This document shows positions 9,875 through 18,288 of a DNA stretch of 64,000 nucleotides, one piece after another (positions within the stretch are counted from its first letter, which is position 1; each line of letters opens with the position of its first letter). Origin of the DNA: an uncultured Bartonella sp. (GTDB lineage: Bacteria > Pseudomonadota > Alphaproteobacteria > Rhizobiales > Rhizobiaceae); NCBI RefSeq assembly GCF_946479275.1, contig NZ_CAMLFE010000002.1, positions 62,001-126,000 of the forward strand. The letters run 5' to 3'. The position numbers and the translations under genes were made by a program. The notes below the pieces were generated by a model, which saw only the letters and a program-made list of their open reading frames with translations, was not told the DNA's origin and made no database searches.

Positions 9875-11287
9875 ATGGCAAAACCAGAAAAAATGACAAA
9901 ATCTGATGCCAAGGCTTTCGAGTCTCGGCTACTCGCCGATGAAGCAAAATATTGCTCCTTCGGTGATACTGTCCACTACGTAAATCCGCCAAAAGTATTT
10001 GCCGGTTGTGAAGGCTCCTATATGTATGATCTCGAAGGTGTCCCTTACCTTGATCTGCAAATGTGGTATTCCGCCTGTAACTTTGGCTACGCAAATCCCC
10101 GCCTTGATAATGTTTTGAAAAAGCAGATTGATACTCTGCCGCAGGTTGCCAGCCAATATTTGCATCCGACAAAAATCGAATTGGCGAAAATCATTGCCGA
10201 AGATATGAAGAAGAAATTCGGCCTTGACGGACGTATCCATTTCAATGTCGGCGGTTCGCAATGTATTGAAGATTCTCTGAAAGTCGTTCGTAATGCCAAG
10301 GCCGGAAAGAGCCTGATGTTTGCCTTTGAAGGTGGCTATCACGGCCGCACTTTGGGCGCATCTTCCATCACATCAAGCTATCGCTATCGCCGTCGTTACG
10401 GGCATTTTGGCGAACGCGCCATGTTCCTGCCGTTCCCTTATCCGTTCCGTCGTCCTAAAGGAATGACCGTTGAAGAATATGGCGAACATTGTGTCAACGA
10501 ATTCGCCCGCCTGTTTGAAACAGAATATAATGGCGTATGGGATCCGAAAGCAAACGAAACCGAATATGCTGCCTTCTATATCGAGCCTCTTCAGGGGACT
10601 GGCGGTTATGTTATTCCGCCGAGAAACTTCTTTAAAGGCATCAAGAAAGTTCTGGACGAACACGGCATTCTTCTTGTTGTTGACGAAATCCAGATGGGAT
10701 TTTATCGCACAGGCAAATTATGGTCGATTGAACATTTCGGCGTAACCCCTGATGTTCTTGTTTTCGCCAAATCGCTCACCAATGGACTTAATCCTTTGGG
10801 TGGTCTTTGGGCACGCGAAGAATTGATCAATCCGAAAATGTTCCCTCCGGGGTCAACCCATTCAACATTCGCTTCGAACCCGCTCGGAACTGCGCTCGGT
10901 GTTGAAGTTTTCCATATGCTTGGTGAAACCGATTATGAAACCATGGTTATGGAAAAGGGCAAACATTTTCTGGAAGGATTGCAAGATCTTCAGAAACGTC
11001 ATCCGGAGATTGGTGATGTTGACGGCTTAGGCTTGGCCTTGCGGGCCGAAATTTGCACCGAAGACGGCTTCACACCAAACAAAGCGCTTCTTGATCGCAT
11101 GGTCGACATCGGCCTTTCGGGCGATCTTGATTGGCAGGGCAAAAAAACCGGTCTCGTTCTTGATGTTGGCGGCTATTATAAAAACGTCATCACACTTGCA
11201 CCGTCACTTCTCATCACAACAGAAGAAATTGACAAAGCAATTTCGCTGCTTGATCAATTGATTACGCGCGCAAAGAAAGAACAATAA
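9875..11287 (+). CDS. PLP-dependent class III aminotransferase (GABA/ornithine type)
   Basis: A 470-residue fold-type I aminotransferase of class III. GGSQCIEDSLKVVRNA (about 126-141) resembles the family phosphate-binding region, FEGGYHGRTLGASS follows, VVDEIQMGFYRTG gives the pyridine-N Asp270, and VFAKSLTNG gives the Schiff-base Lys299. Members move an omega-amino group from GABA, ornithine, lysine, polyamines or beta-alanine to 2-oxoglutarate or pyruvate. Sequence alone does not fix the donor. It stands alone, divergent from a GATase that could belong to the same amine-degradation theme, and ends in a strong hairpin. Confidence 0.88.
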   Translation: MAKPEKMTKSDAKAFESRLLADEAKYCSFGDTVHYVNPPKVFAGCEGSYMYDLEGVPYLDLQMWYSACNFGYANPRLDNVLKKQIDTLPQVASQYLHPTKIELAKIIAEDMKKKFGLDGRIHFNVGGSQCIEDSLKVVRNAKAGKSLMFAFEGGYHGRTLGASSITSSYRYRRRYGHFGERAMFLPFPYPFRRPKGMTVEEYGEHCVNEFARLFETEYNGVWDPKANETEYAAFYIEPLQGTGGYVIPPRNFFKGIKKVLDEHGILLVVDEIQMGFYRTGKLWSIEHFGVTPDVLVFAKSLTNGLNPLGGLWAREELINPKMFPPGSTHSTFASNPLGTALGVEVFHMLGETDYETMVMEKGKHFLEGLQDLQKRHPEIGDVDGLGLALRAEICTEDGFTPNKALLDRMVDIGLSGDLDWQGKKTGLVLDVGGYYKNVITLAPSLLITTEEIDKAISLLDQLITRAKKEQ

Positions 11288-11294
11288 AACATTT

Positions 11295-11320
11295 CCGGAT
11301 CGGCGTTTAAGCCGATCCGG
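11295..11320 (+). terminator. Hairpin after the class III aminotransferase
   Basis: A perfect 10-bp GC-rich stem (CCGGATCGGC 11295-11304, GCCGATCCGG 11311-11320) with loop GTTTAA starts 8 bp after the stop. No T-tract follows, so termination strength is uncertain. Confidence 0.6.
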
Positions 11321-11506
11321 CAAACAATGGATGTGAAGAGGAAAAATTCCCCTTCATCTCGTTTTCTGAAATGCTCGCTTCGCTTTTTTTTGAAATTCAA
11401 CATTTGTTGTCCAACATGCTGACAATCAGTTTTGTATGAAGTGAAGATGCAAAAGCGAATTTCAATCCGATTTTTTCAAAAAATTTGATGGGTAAACCGG
11501 CGAAAT

Positions 11507-12604
11507 ATGGAAAATCGAAAAGAGATAGATAACGCCATTCAAGCTTGGTCAAACAAGCTTGAACCCGATTATCTTTTAAGCGATTTTTTGCGCCACCCGC
11601 CTGTCGATTTCACAGCCAATATTTCTAAGGTCCGACTTCCGGTTTTTTCAGCTCTCTTTGATCTCACAACGACAATGGATAACGAAGATCAAAAGCGTTT
11701 AAAAAAAATACCTTTCTATAAATTCTGGTCACGGCTGTTGAAATACAAAACATTGTTTGTCGGCACAACTGTATCGGAATTTTCACCCCTGCCTACTCCT
11801 TTCAATGCAGCTGAGGCAGCGCTTTTTTTGAAAGAAAAAGAAGGCAAAAATTATCCGCTTGTCATTGTCAAAGATTTGCCCTCCCCTTCGCCATTGATCT
11901 CCGAAGAAGATGCAAAGAAAACTGCCGATTTTCTTGAAAAATTGGAACAGGCGGGCTTTATTTCTGTTTCCGGACAAGCGCTTGCCTATGTACCTGTCGA
12001 TTATTCTTCACAGGATGACTTTCTTTCCCATTTTTCTAAAAATCGCCGTAAGGATTTTCGGCGGAAACTCCGTGCCATGGAAAATCTGGAGATTGATGTT
12101 TTAACCGCCAACTCGCCTTATCTTCAAAGTGACGAGGTGACAAAACACTTCTACCAGCTTTATTTACAGGTCTTTCAACAGAGCGAAATTCACTTTGATC
12201 GTTTAAGCGAAGAGTTTTTCTATGATTTGTTACATACGGACGACGAAAGCCTGCGGGTTGTTGTCTATCGCAAAAATGGCAAGCTCATCGGTTACAATAT
12301 CTGTTTTGCCTATAAAGACATGCTTGTCGACAAATATATCGGCTTTGATTACCCGCTTGCAACCGACAATAATCTTTATTTCATAAGCTGGTTTTTCAAT
12401 CTTGAATATGCCCGCCTCAACGGTTTCAAATATTATGTTGCCGGTTGGACCGATCCTGAAATCAAAGCCTATCTTGGTGCAAAATTCGTTTATACACGCC
12501 ATGCTGTCTATATTCGCAATCCTTTATTGCGAGCGATATTGAAACACTTCCGGCATCATTTCGAGAGTGATGCCCATCTTGAACTTCAAGGAGACCAAAA
12601 CTGA
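11507..12604 (+). CDS. FemAB/GNAT-like acyltransferase
   Basis: A 365-residue protein whose C-terminal half has a GNAT/FemAB-like pattern. FLSHFSKNRRKDFRRKLRAM is followed by a helix-rich stretch, the strands LRVVVYRKNGKLIGYNICF and LVDKYIGFDYPLA, and a conserved ending KYYVAGWTDPEIKAYLGAKF. This resembles the peptidoglycan/acyl-CoA N-acyltransferase proteins annotated as GNAT family. No signal peptide, so cytosolic. Its stop overlaps the start of the arginase-like gene (TGATG). The neighbours suggest it acylates an amine-bearing envelope or lipid precursor; that role is inference. Confidence 0.65.
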   Translation: MENRKEIDNAIQAWSNKLEPDYLLSDFLRHPPVDFTANISKVRLPVFSALFDLTTTMDNEDQKRLKKIPFYKFWSRLLKYKTLFVGTTVSEFSPLPTPFNAAEAALFLKEKEGKNYPLVIVKDLPSPSPLISEEDAKKTADFLEKLEQAGFISVSGQALAYVPVDYSSQDDFLSHFSKNRRKDFRRKLRAMENLEIDVLTANSPYLQSDEVTKHFYQLYLQVFQQSEIHFDRLSEEFFYDLLHTDDESLRVVVYRKNGKLIGYNICFAYKDMLVDKYIGFDYPLATDNNLYFISWFFNLEYARLNGFKYYVAGWTDPEIKAYLGAKFVYTRHAVYIRNPLLRAILKHFRHHFESDAHLELQGDQN

Positions 12605-13479
12605 TGAAAAATCCGGTTATCCTCGATTTTGATAATAGTGTGGGAACATTCGACAGTTCCATCAATATCGATTTAAGCGGTTGGCAAGTCCGTATCCGTT
12701 ACGCCACGACTTTTGCCAATTTTCGTAAGCTCGAACTGGACCTTGAAAAACAGATGCCGGAAACTTATGGACCGGTTTTTCTTGGAAGTGGTGATTATCA
12801 CCATGTCAGCCAATTATTGATAAAACATTGTCACACACATATCAAACAAGAGCCTTTAACGCTCATTGTGATTGATAATCATCCCGACAATATGCGTTAT
12901 CCTTTCGGTATCCATTGCGGTTCATGGATCAGCCATGCTGCTTCCTTACCATTTGTCGACCATGTTCACGTCGTCGGCATTACCTCCGGCGATATTGGTG
13001 TGAAACATGCCGTCGAAAACCGCTTGAAGCCGCTTATGTCAAACAAATTGACCTATTGGTCGACAAAAGTAGATGTGAGCTGGGCAAATATTTTAGGCTT
13101 GAAAAATGCTTTTCAGACATTTGCCAATGTCGATGACATGATGTCGGCCTTTATCAGCAGCATTTATAAGGAAAATCTTCCCGTCTATCTGTCAATTGAC
13201 AAGGATGCACTCTCGCCGCAATTTATCCACACCAATTGGGATCAGGGCGAGATGGAACCGCGGCATTTGACCGACCTTATCACCAATATCGGTTCCCGGC
13301 TCGAAGCCTGTGATATTACCGGAGAGGTTTCCAATTACACTTATCATAGTTTCTGGAAAAGTCTTTTAAGTAAACTTGACGGGCAGACAACCGTTTCCAA
13401 CGAACTTGTTACAAAGTGGCAAAAAGAACAGCATGAGTTGAATAGCAAGCTCATCGAAACGCTTTCCGCTTATCTTTAA
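12604..13479 (+). CDS. Arginase/ureohydrolase-fold metal hydrolase, divergent
   Basis: A 291-residue protein with the three metal motifs of the arginase superfamily in order but altered: GSGDYHH (61-67, for GGDHS), DNHPD (91-95, for DAHxD) and SIDKDALSP (197-205, for SxDxDxxDP). The spacing and order fit a binuclear Mn site, so it is probably an active C-N hydrolase. Candidates are guanidine, formimino or deacylating chemistry rather than plain arginase. It is coupled to the acyltransferase by a one-base overlap (TGATG) and converges on the histidine kinase 25 bp downstream. The substrate is unknown. Confidence 0.75.
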   Translation: MKNPVILDFDNSVGTFDSSINIDLSGWQVRIRYATTFANFRKLELDLEKQMPETYGPVFLGSGDYHHVSQLLIKHCHTHIKQEPLTLIVIDNHPDNMRYPFGIHCGSWISHAASLPFVDHVHVVGITSGDIGVKHAVENRLKPLMSNKLTYWSTKVDVSWANILGLKNAFQTFANVDDMMSAFISSIYKENLPVYLSIDKDALSPQFIHTNWDQGEMEPRHLTDLITNIGSRLEACDITGEVSNYTYHSFWKSLLSKLDGQTTVSNELVTKWQKEQHELNSKLIETLSAYL

Positions 13480-13504
13480 AGAATATAAAATATAATCGCT
13501 CTCT

Positions 13505-14854
13505 CTAAAGCCCGAAGCGCATAACGAAACGTGCGCCACCCAAGCGGCTTGAAAGGACAAAAGCCGAACCATGGTGGAGTTCTGCAATGGCACGCACGAA
13601 AGAAAGACCTACCCCATATCCCTCATGTGAACCGGATTTGTCATTATCAAGCCGGAAAAAAGGCGAAAATATTTCCTCTCTGGAGTTTTCGGCAATACCC
13701 GGCCCATCATCATCGAATTCAAAAATCAATGCGTCATCCTGTTTATAAACATGGATATAAACCTTTGAACGGGCATATTTGAAAGCGTTGAGGATAATAT
13801 TGCGAAACGCCATAGCCGCCAATTTCGGATCAATAGAACTATCCACATTGGCGATATCGTAACTGACTTCAAATCCCTTTGGCTTTAACAATGACAGATC
13901 ATCAATGATATTTTCCGCCCAACGCTTGATATGGACATTTTCAAGCTTTGTCGGCATATTTTTGTTGTTCATGCGGAAATAATCGAGCGATATTTTTATC
14001 AATTGCTCAAGTTCGTCTATATCCTTGTCAATTCCTGCGTAAAGCTTCTTTTTTTCTTCCGGATCGGAATCTTCCAACATGCTTAAGCCGAAGCGCAGTC
14101 GGGCAAGAGGTGTGCGAAATTCATGCGCCATTGCATGCATCATGGTACGGCTATGACCAACGAGAAGCTCAAGACGGGTTGCCATATCGTTAATAACATG
14201 ACCAATCATTTTTAACGGTTCGCTGCGAATTTTTGGAACACGTGCTGTCAGGTTTCCTTCACCTAATGCATTGGCTGTCAATCTGATTGCCCGCGCTTCA
14301 CGCCACAATGTGGAAAAAGCAAAATATAAAATGGCAAAAAATAGCAGAGCGTTAACGATTGTGAGCAATGCCAGAAGGATGAAAATTGCGCTGGCATTGG
14401 CATCATTGATGTCGGTCGTAACGAGCGGGCCGAGTTTCAGATAGCCACCTGAATTGAGTTTTGCATAGATATGATCATCTTCGTCATCATAAGCGAGGTC
14501 ATAGGATTTCAATTGCTCTTGTACATCATCGGAAAAATGGTCGGGCTTGTCGATATAAGCGAGGCGGAAATGAAAATGCGGCTGCAATTCTTGAAGCACA
14601 TCCGACGGCTTTTTCAACGGCTCATTCGCAATTGCCTGATCAATCATGTAGACGGTGCCCTGATGGGCGTCGCGTTCTATATCCGCGTCGTCAATAATGC
14701 CGGTCCAATTGGCAGGCAGAGCAAGGAACAATTGTAACGTGCCATAGGCGACGCCACCTTGCAAAAAAAACAAAATGACAAGCACACTGATCGAGCGGAA
14801 GATAACCATCCGACGACGGTTTTTCTGTAATCCATCGTGTTCTTCGTTCGTCAT
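13505..14854 (-). CDS. Sensor histidine kinase (RstB/EnvZ-like)
   Basis: A 449-residue membrane kinase. TM1 lies at about residues 20-42, a periplasmic sensor of about 110 residues at 45-155 (rich in Asp/Glu/His), TM2 at 156-180, HAMP at 182-235, a HisKA domain with HAMAHEFRTPLARLRF (phosphorylated His244), and an HATPase with N box FRNIILNAFKYA and G boxes DDGPGI and GYGVGLSF. It should phosphorylate the response regulator encoded 210 bp upstream on the same strand. The kinase sits between two halves of a coupled gene set and may control it. Acidic periplasmic sensors of this layout often respond to cations or pH; that is inference here. Confidence 0.92.
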   Translation of the reverse strand: MTNEEHDGLQKNRRRMVIFRSISVLVILFFLQGGVAYGTLQLFLALPANWTGIIDDADIERDAHQGTVYMIDQAIANEPLKKPSDVLQELQPHFHFRLAYIDKPDHFSDDVQEQLKSYDLAYDDEDDHIYAKLNSGGYLKLGPLVTTDINDANASAIFILLALLTIVNALLFFAILYFAFSTLWREARAIRLTANALGEGNLTARVPKIRSEPLKMIGHVINDMATRLELLVGHSRTMMHAMAHEFRTPLARLRFGLSMLEDSDPEEKKKLYAGIDKDIDELEQLIKISLDYFRMNNKNMPTKLENVHIKRWAENIIDDLSLLKPKGFEVSYDIANVDSSIDPKLAAMAFRNIILNAFKYARSKVYIHVYKQDDALIFEFDDDGPGIAENSREEIFSPFFRLDNDKSGSHEGYGVGLSFVRAIAELHHGSAFVLSSRLGGARFVMRFGL

Positions 14855-15045
14855 AGCATTTTACCAATCATTGCCGTCATTCGTGTTTTTCACGTATTTC
14901 TGCTTATTTTTCCCGAAGCTTATAACCCTATTCTCTATTTTAGATCATTGGCAGATTTTATGCCATTTTGTTTGCTTCTTCCTGCTATCTTTTTTATGGG
15001 GGTTAGCTCCTCATTATTGGCAACTGCTTCAGCCTATTTTCTCAT

Positions 15046-15082
15046 TCTCCTTCCCATTGAAGAATCAATCTCCTTCCCATTG
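15046..15082 (-). repeat. 23-bp tandem duplication at the 3' end of the response regulator
   Basis: TCTCCTTCCCATTG occurs at 15046-15059 and 15069-15082. Read on the minus strand, the second copy holds the last codons of the response regulator (QWEGD) and the first lies just beyond its stop. It is the same kind of stop-proximal duplication as at 824-857. Confidence 0.8.
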
Positions 15083-15793
15083 CAAAAAAAGATACCCTTT
15101 GGCGCGCACTGTTTTGATAAAACGCGGGTTTTCAAGGTCATCGCCCAGTCGGCGGCGAAGCCTTGAAATACGGGCATCAATCGACCGGTCAAGTCCGTCG
15201 AACTCGATACCACGTAAAGCATTCAATATATCGTCGCGTGATAATATCTGTCCGGCATGACTTGCAAGAAGCCACAAAAGATCGAATTCGGCCGTGGTTA
15301 AATCAACCGGTTTATTATCAATCAGAACTGCGCGATTATCCTTGTCGATGACAAGATTGCCAAAAACAAGTTTTGTGCGCGATAAAGGCGATGTTTCACT
15401 TTCCGGATGGCTTTCGTCGATCGTTTCGCTTTCTTTGCGCCTTAGAAGTGCCCGTATATGGGCAAGCAAACGGCGTGGCTCAACCGGCTTTGACATATAG
15501 TCATCGGCACCGAGTTCCAATCCGATAATTTCATCAATATCATCCTCGCTTGCCGTCATAATCAATATCGGGCCTTTATAGAAGGGACGCACATCACGGC
15601 AAACATCAAAACCGGATTTTCCGGGAAGCATGACATCAAGAATAACGAGATCAGGCAGCAGCTGCTTAATTGCCTCTTCGGCTGTATCACCGCGAGGATG
15701 CACCTCTACATCATAGTTCTGTCGCTTCAGATAGTTGGCTACGAGTTCGGCAAGTCGGGTATCATCTTCTATTATAAGAATTTTTTTGTTCAT
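15065..15793 (-). CDS. Response regulator, OmpR/PhoB family
   Basis: 242 residues. The receiver domain (1-118) has acidic pocket residues in ILIIEDD, phosphoacceptor Asp53 in LVILDVMLPGKSG, the conserved TASE switch and the KPVEP lysine. The C-terminal winged-helix DNA-binding domain (about 145-240) has DLTTAEFDLLWLLASHAGQILSRDDIL and RSIDARISRLRRRLGDD. ATG 15793 gives the standard MNKKILIIEDD start; an earlier frame start would add 15 unfamiliar residues. It is transcribed ahead of the kinase gene, with a 210-bp spacer that contains part of a tandem repeat, and is divergent from the HAD phosphatase gene. Confidence 0.94.
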   Translation of the reverse strand: MNKKILIIEDDTRLAELVANYLKRQNYDVEVHPRGDTAEEAIKQLLPDLVILDVMLPGKSGFDVCRDVRPFYKGPILIMTASEDDIDEIIGLELGADDYMSKPVEPRRLLAHIRALLRRKESETIDESHPESETSPLSRTKLVFGNLVIDKDNRAVLIDNKPVDLTTAEFDLLWLLASHAGQILSRDDILNALRGIEFDGLDRSIDARISRLRRRLGDDLENPRFIKTVRAKGYLFLQWEGD

Positions 15794-15928
15794 GCAGGTC
15801 TTTCTTTTCCGGTTACAGAAATGCAACAAAGAACGCATAGTCGTCTTTATTGTTTATAGGTAAAAGGTCGCTACGTATCAAGCTGACCAATTTTGTGTTG
15901 ATGGCTATCATTGGAGATTAAGACGAAT

Positions 15929-16657
15929 ATGACAAGAACGTTCCCGAATGCTTTTCAAGCTTTGAGCGCTCCCGTATTCTCACAAGGCCCCATATTTTCG
16001 CGTGTCTTTGTCGATTTCGACGGCACGATTGCCGATAATGATGTGACAGACGTTCTTTTGGAAAGATTTGCATCTCCAAACTGGGAATCAATTGAACAGG
16101 ATTGGCTTTCTGGCAAAATCGGTGCACGCGAATGCATGATGCGACAGATCGCGCTTATAAAAGCCTCGCCCGCCGAGCTCAAAAAATGTCTTGATGAAAT
16201 GAAAATCGATCCGGCTTTTCCGGATTTTGTCCGCTTGCTTGATCAGCAAGGTGTCGATATTGCCATTTTAAGCGACGGGCTTGATTATAGCATCCGCACG
16301 ATTTTGAAACGTTATGGGCTCGAAAACGTCAAGGTTTTTGCAAACCGTCTTCTTTATGCGGGCAACAATAATTGGCAGTTACAATTTCCCTACAAAAATG
16401 TTGCTTGCCCCGCCGGCAATTGCAAATGCCGCCATTTTGCCAATTCGGGCAACGGATTTACCCTTTATATCGGCGATGGAACATCGGATTTTTGCGCGGC
16501 CGGAAAGGCCGACCTTGTACTCGCCAAAGGAAAACTTGCCGATTATTGTGCAGCAAACAGCATTGACCACATCAAGGTCGATAATTTCGCTGAAATCATG
16601 CAAATCTGGCACAAATTGCAGCGGCCGGAAAAAGCCCGCAAAAGGGTGGCTTCATGA
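15929..16657 (+). CDS. HAD-IB family phosphatase, MtnX-like
   Basis: A 242-residue haloacid-dehalogenase phosphatase. Motif I VDFDGTIADND (Asp29/Asp31), motif II LSDGLD, a Cys-rich insert with CPAGNCKC and motif III-IV GDGTSDFCAAGKADLVLAKGKLADYC are all present. This resembles MtnX/SerB-like small-molecule phosphatases. The paired cysteines (about 158-166) could bind metal. I start at ATG 15929 with GGAG upstream; the alternative TTG at 15911 overlaps that site. Its stop overlaps the start of the hydrolase gene (ATGA), so it belongs to the following operon. Confidence 0.85.
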   Translation: MTRTFPNAFQALSAPVFSQGPIFSRVFVDFDGTIADNDVTDVLLERFASPNWESIEQDWLSGKIGARECMMRQIALIKASPAELKKCLDEMKIDPAFPDFVRLLDQQGVDIAILSDGLDYSIRTILKRYGLENVKVFANRLLYAGNNNWQLQFPYKNVACPAGNCKCRHFANSGNGFTLYIGDGTSDFCAAGKADLVLAKGKLADYCAANSIDHIKVDNFAEIMQIWHKLQRPEKARKRVAS

Positions 16658-17520
16658 TTACCGATGTCAGCTTTTTCTATAAAGGTGGTCGGGCTGGCGT
16701 TCTTCTCATTCATGGTTTGACAGGCACACCGGCCGAAATGCAAATTCTGGGCAAAGGTTTGCATAAGCACGGTTTTACTGTTTACGGGATGCAACTTGCA
16801 GGCCACTGCGGTGATGAAAACGACCTTTTGGCAACCAGCTGGCATGATTGGTATGATAGTGTCATACGTGCGGCAGAACGTCTTTTGGAACATGTTGACA
16901 CAATGTTTGTCGGCGGGCTTTCGATGGGTGCAGTTCTGGCACTCAAATACACCGCCGATCACCCCGAAAATATAAAAGGTGTCGGCGTATATGGTCCGAC
17001 ATTCGTTTATGACGGCTGGTCGATCCCGCGTTATATCCAGCGGTCTGTATTTTTGTTGAAATGGTTCAAAGCACTCGGCATTTTTCAGAAAAGTGTGTTT
17101 ATCGAACGGCCGCCTTATGGTTTGAAAGACGAGCGTATACGCAAAACCATTTCCGAAAGCATGCTTTCTGGCGACAGTGCCAAAGGTGGACTTGCGGGAA
17201 ATCCGCTCGGTTCGCTTGCCGAGATGCAAGAACTTGCAAAACAAACCGAGGCGCAATTGCATGATATTAAAGCTCCCTGCCTTATCATGCATTCAAACCA
17301 TGATGACATTGCCAATATGGAAACAAATTCGGGACTTGTTGCCCGTTCGGTTTCAGGCCCCGTCAAGATGATACCATTGGAGAATAGCTACCATATGATA
17401 ACAATTGACCGCGACCGTAAAAAAGTCATTCAGGAAAGTGCCGATTTCTTTGGTGCCTTATGCACAAAAGATCAATTGGTACCCCCTGCTGTAAACCCGT
17501 TTATTCGCGAGATTGCCTGA
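16654..17520 (+). CDS. Alpha/beta hydrolase (carboxylesterase/monoacylglycerol-lipase-like)
   Basis: A 288-residue serine hydrolase: HGLTGTPAEMQ oxyanion loop, nucleophile elbow GGLSMGA (Ser90), acid in MHSNHDD, and His in NSYHMITIDRD. The cap region and ending resemble the Est30/lysophospholipase-like group that hydrolyses carboxylic esters of lipids. No signal peptide. It overlaps the phosphatase upstream and lies two bases before the first small membrane protein, so all are co-translated. A role in trimming or releasing an acyl group from a lipid carrier is inference from the neighbours. Confidence 0.85.
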   Translation: MITDVSFFYKGGRAGVLLIHGLTGTPAEMQILGKGLHKHGFTVYGMQLAGHCGDENDLLATSWHDWYDSVIRAAERLLEHVDTMFVGGLSMGAVLALKYTADHPENIKGVGVYGPTFVYDGWSIPRYIQRSVFLLKWFKALGIFQKSVFIERPPYGLKDERIRKTISESMLSGDSAKGGLAGNPLGSLAEMQELAKQTEAQLHDIKAPCLIMHSNHDDIANMETNSGLVARSVSGPVKMIPLENSYHMITIDRDRKKVIQESADFFGALCTKDQLVPPAVNPFIREIA

Positions 17521-17522
17521 CA

Positions 17523-17891
17523 ATGAGTTGGCTGATTTTTCTGGTGTGGTTTGGAAATATTGTTTGTGACACTGTCGGCCAGCTTGCCTTCAAAGGTGCA
17601 GCCACAGAACCGGACGAGGAAAACAAACCGCAGTCGCTTTTTCAATATTGGCTAGCGCTTTTCCGCCAACCACTTCTATGGCTCGGAATAATCTCCTATG
17701 TCGCCGAATTTTTGTTATGGATGGCATTTTTGACATTGGTTCCGCTTTCGGAAGGCATATTGCTCGGCTCAATCAATATCATTGTCATCATGGTATTGGG
17801 GCGGCTGTTTTTTGATGAAAAACTCACCTCTATGCGGGTTCTCGGCATCAGCTTTGTTGCCATAGGTGTTGCTATTGTGGGAGCTTTTTAA
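17523..17891 (+). CDS. Small multidrug-resistance/EamA-type membrane protein, subunit 1 (ArnE-like size)
   Basis: 122 residues with four predicted membrane segments. Key stretches are WFGNIVCDTVGQLAFKGAA near the N-terminus and a C-terminal GILLGSINIIVIMVLGRLFFDEKLTSMRVLGISFVAIGVAIVGAF typical of half-size DMT transporters. The start ATG 17523 is two bases after the hydrolase stop. Its stop overlaps the start of a second protein of the same class (TAATG), so the pair should form a heterodimer, as ArnE/ArnF or paired SMR proteins do. It probably flips or exports a small amine or lipid-linked product. The substrate is unknown. Confidence 0.8.
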   Translation: MSWLIFLVWFGNIVCDTVGQLAFKGAATEPDEENKPQSLFQYWLALFRQPLLWLGIISYVAEFLLWMAFLTLVPLSEGILLGSINIIVIMVLGRLFFDEKLTSMRVLGISFVAIGVAIVGAF

Positions 17892-18286
17892 TGCGTCGCT
17901 TCTATATTCTGGGCTTTTTCTTTTTGATGATGTTCGACACGCTCGGCCAGATCAGCTTCAAGCTTTCTGCAACCGCCGCCCTGCCCTTGGAAGCAAGCCT
18001 CGGCTGGTTGTATCGTATTTTTTCCCATCCTTTTGTTTATTTTGCTATTCTCGGCTATGTCGGCGCATTTTTTACGTGGATGACGCTTTTAAGACGCGCA
18101 CCTGTTGGTCCGGCATTTGCGGCGTCACATCTTGAAGTCGTCACTGTCATGATTGCTTCCGTTCTGATATTCGGCGAAACAATTTCATTGGCGCATTTTG
18201 CCGGTGCGCTGTTTATTGTTGCGGGCATTGTCTGCCTTGCATTTGCCGAACGTGATGTCATCAAAAAAGAAAACGAGAAATCATAA
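17891..18286 (+). CDS. Small multidrug-resistance/EamA-type membrane protein, subunit 2 (ArnF-like size)
   Basis: 131 residues, four membrane segments, with MMFDTLGQISFKLSATAA in the first helix paralleling DTVGQLAFKGAA in its partner. GPAFAASHLEVVTVMIASVLIFGETISLAHFAGALFIVAGIVCLAF forms the last two helices. The paired start-stop overlap and shared motif indicate ancient duplication and a heterodimeric transporter. The tail is charged and cytoplasmic (ERDVIKKENEKS). The aminotransferase gene follows after two bases. Confidence 0.8.
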   Translation: MRRFYILGFFFLMMFDTLGQISFKLSATAALPLEASLGWLYRIFSHPFVYFAILGYVGAFFTWMTLLRRAPVGPAFAASHLEVVTVMIASVLIFGETISLAHFAGALFIVAGIVCLAFAERDVIKKENEKS

Positions 18287-18288
18287 GA

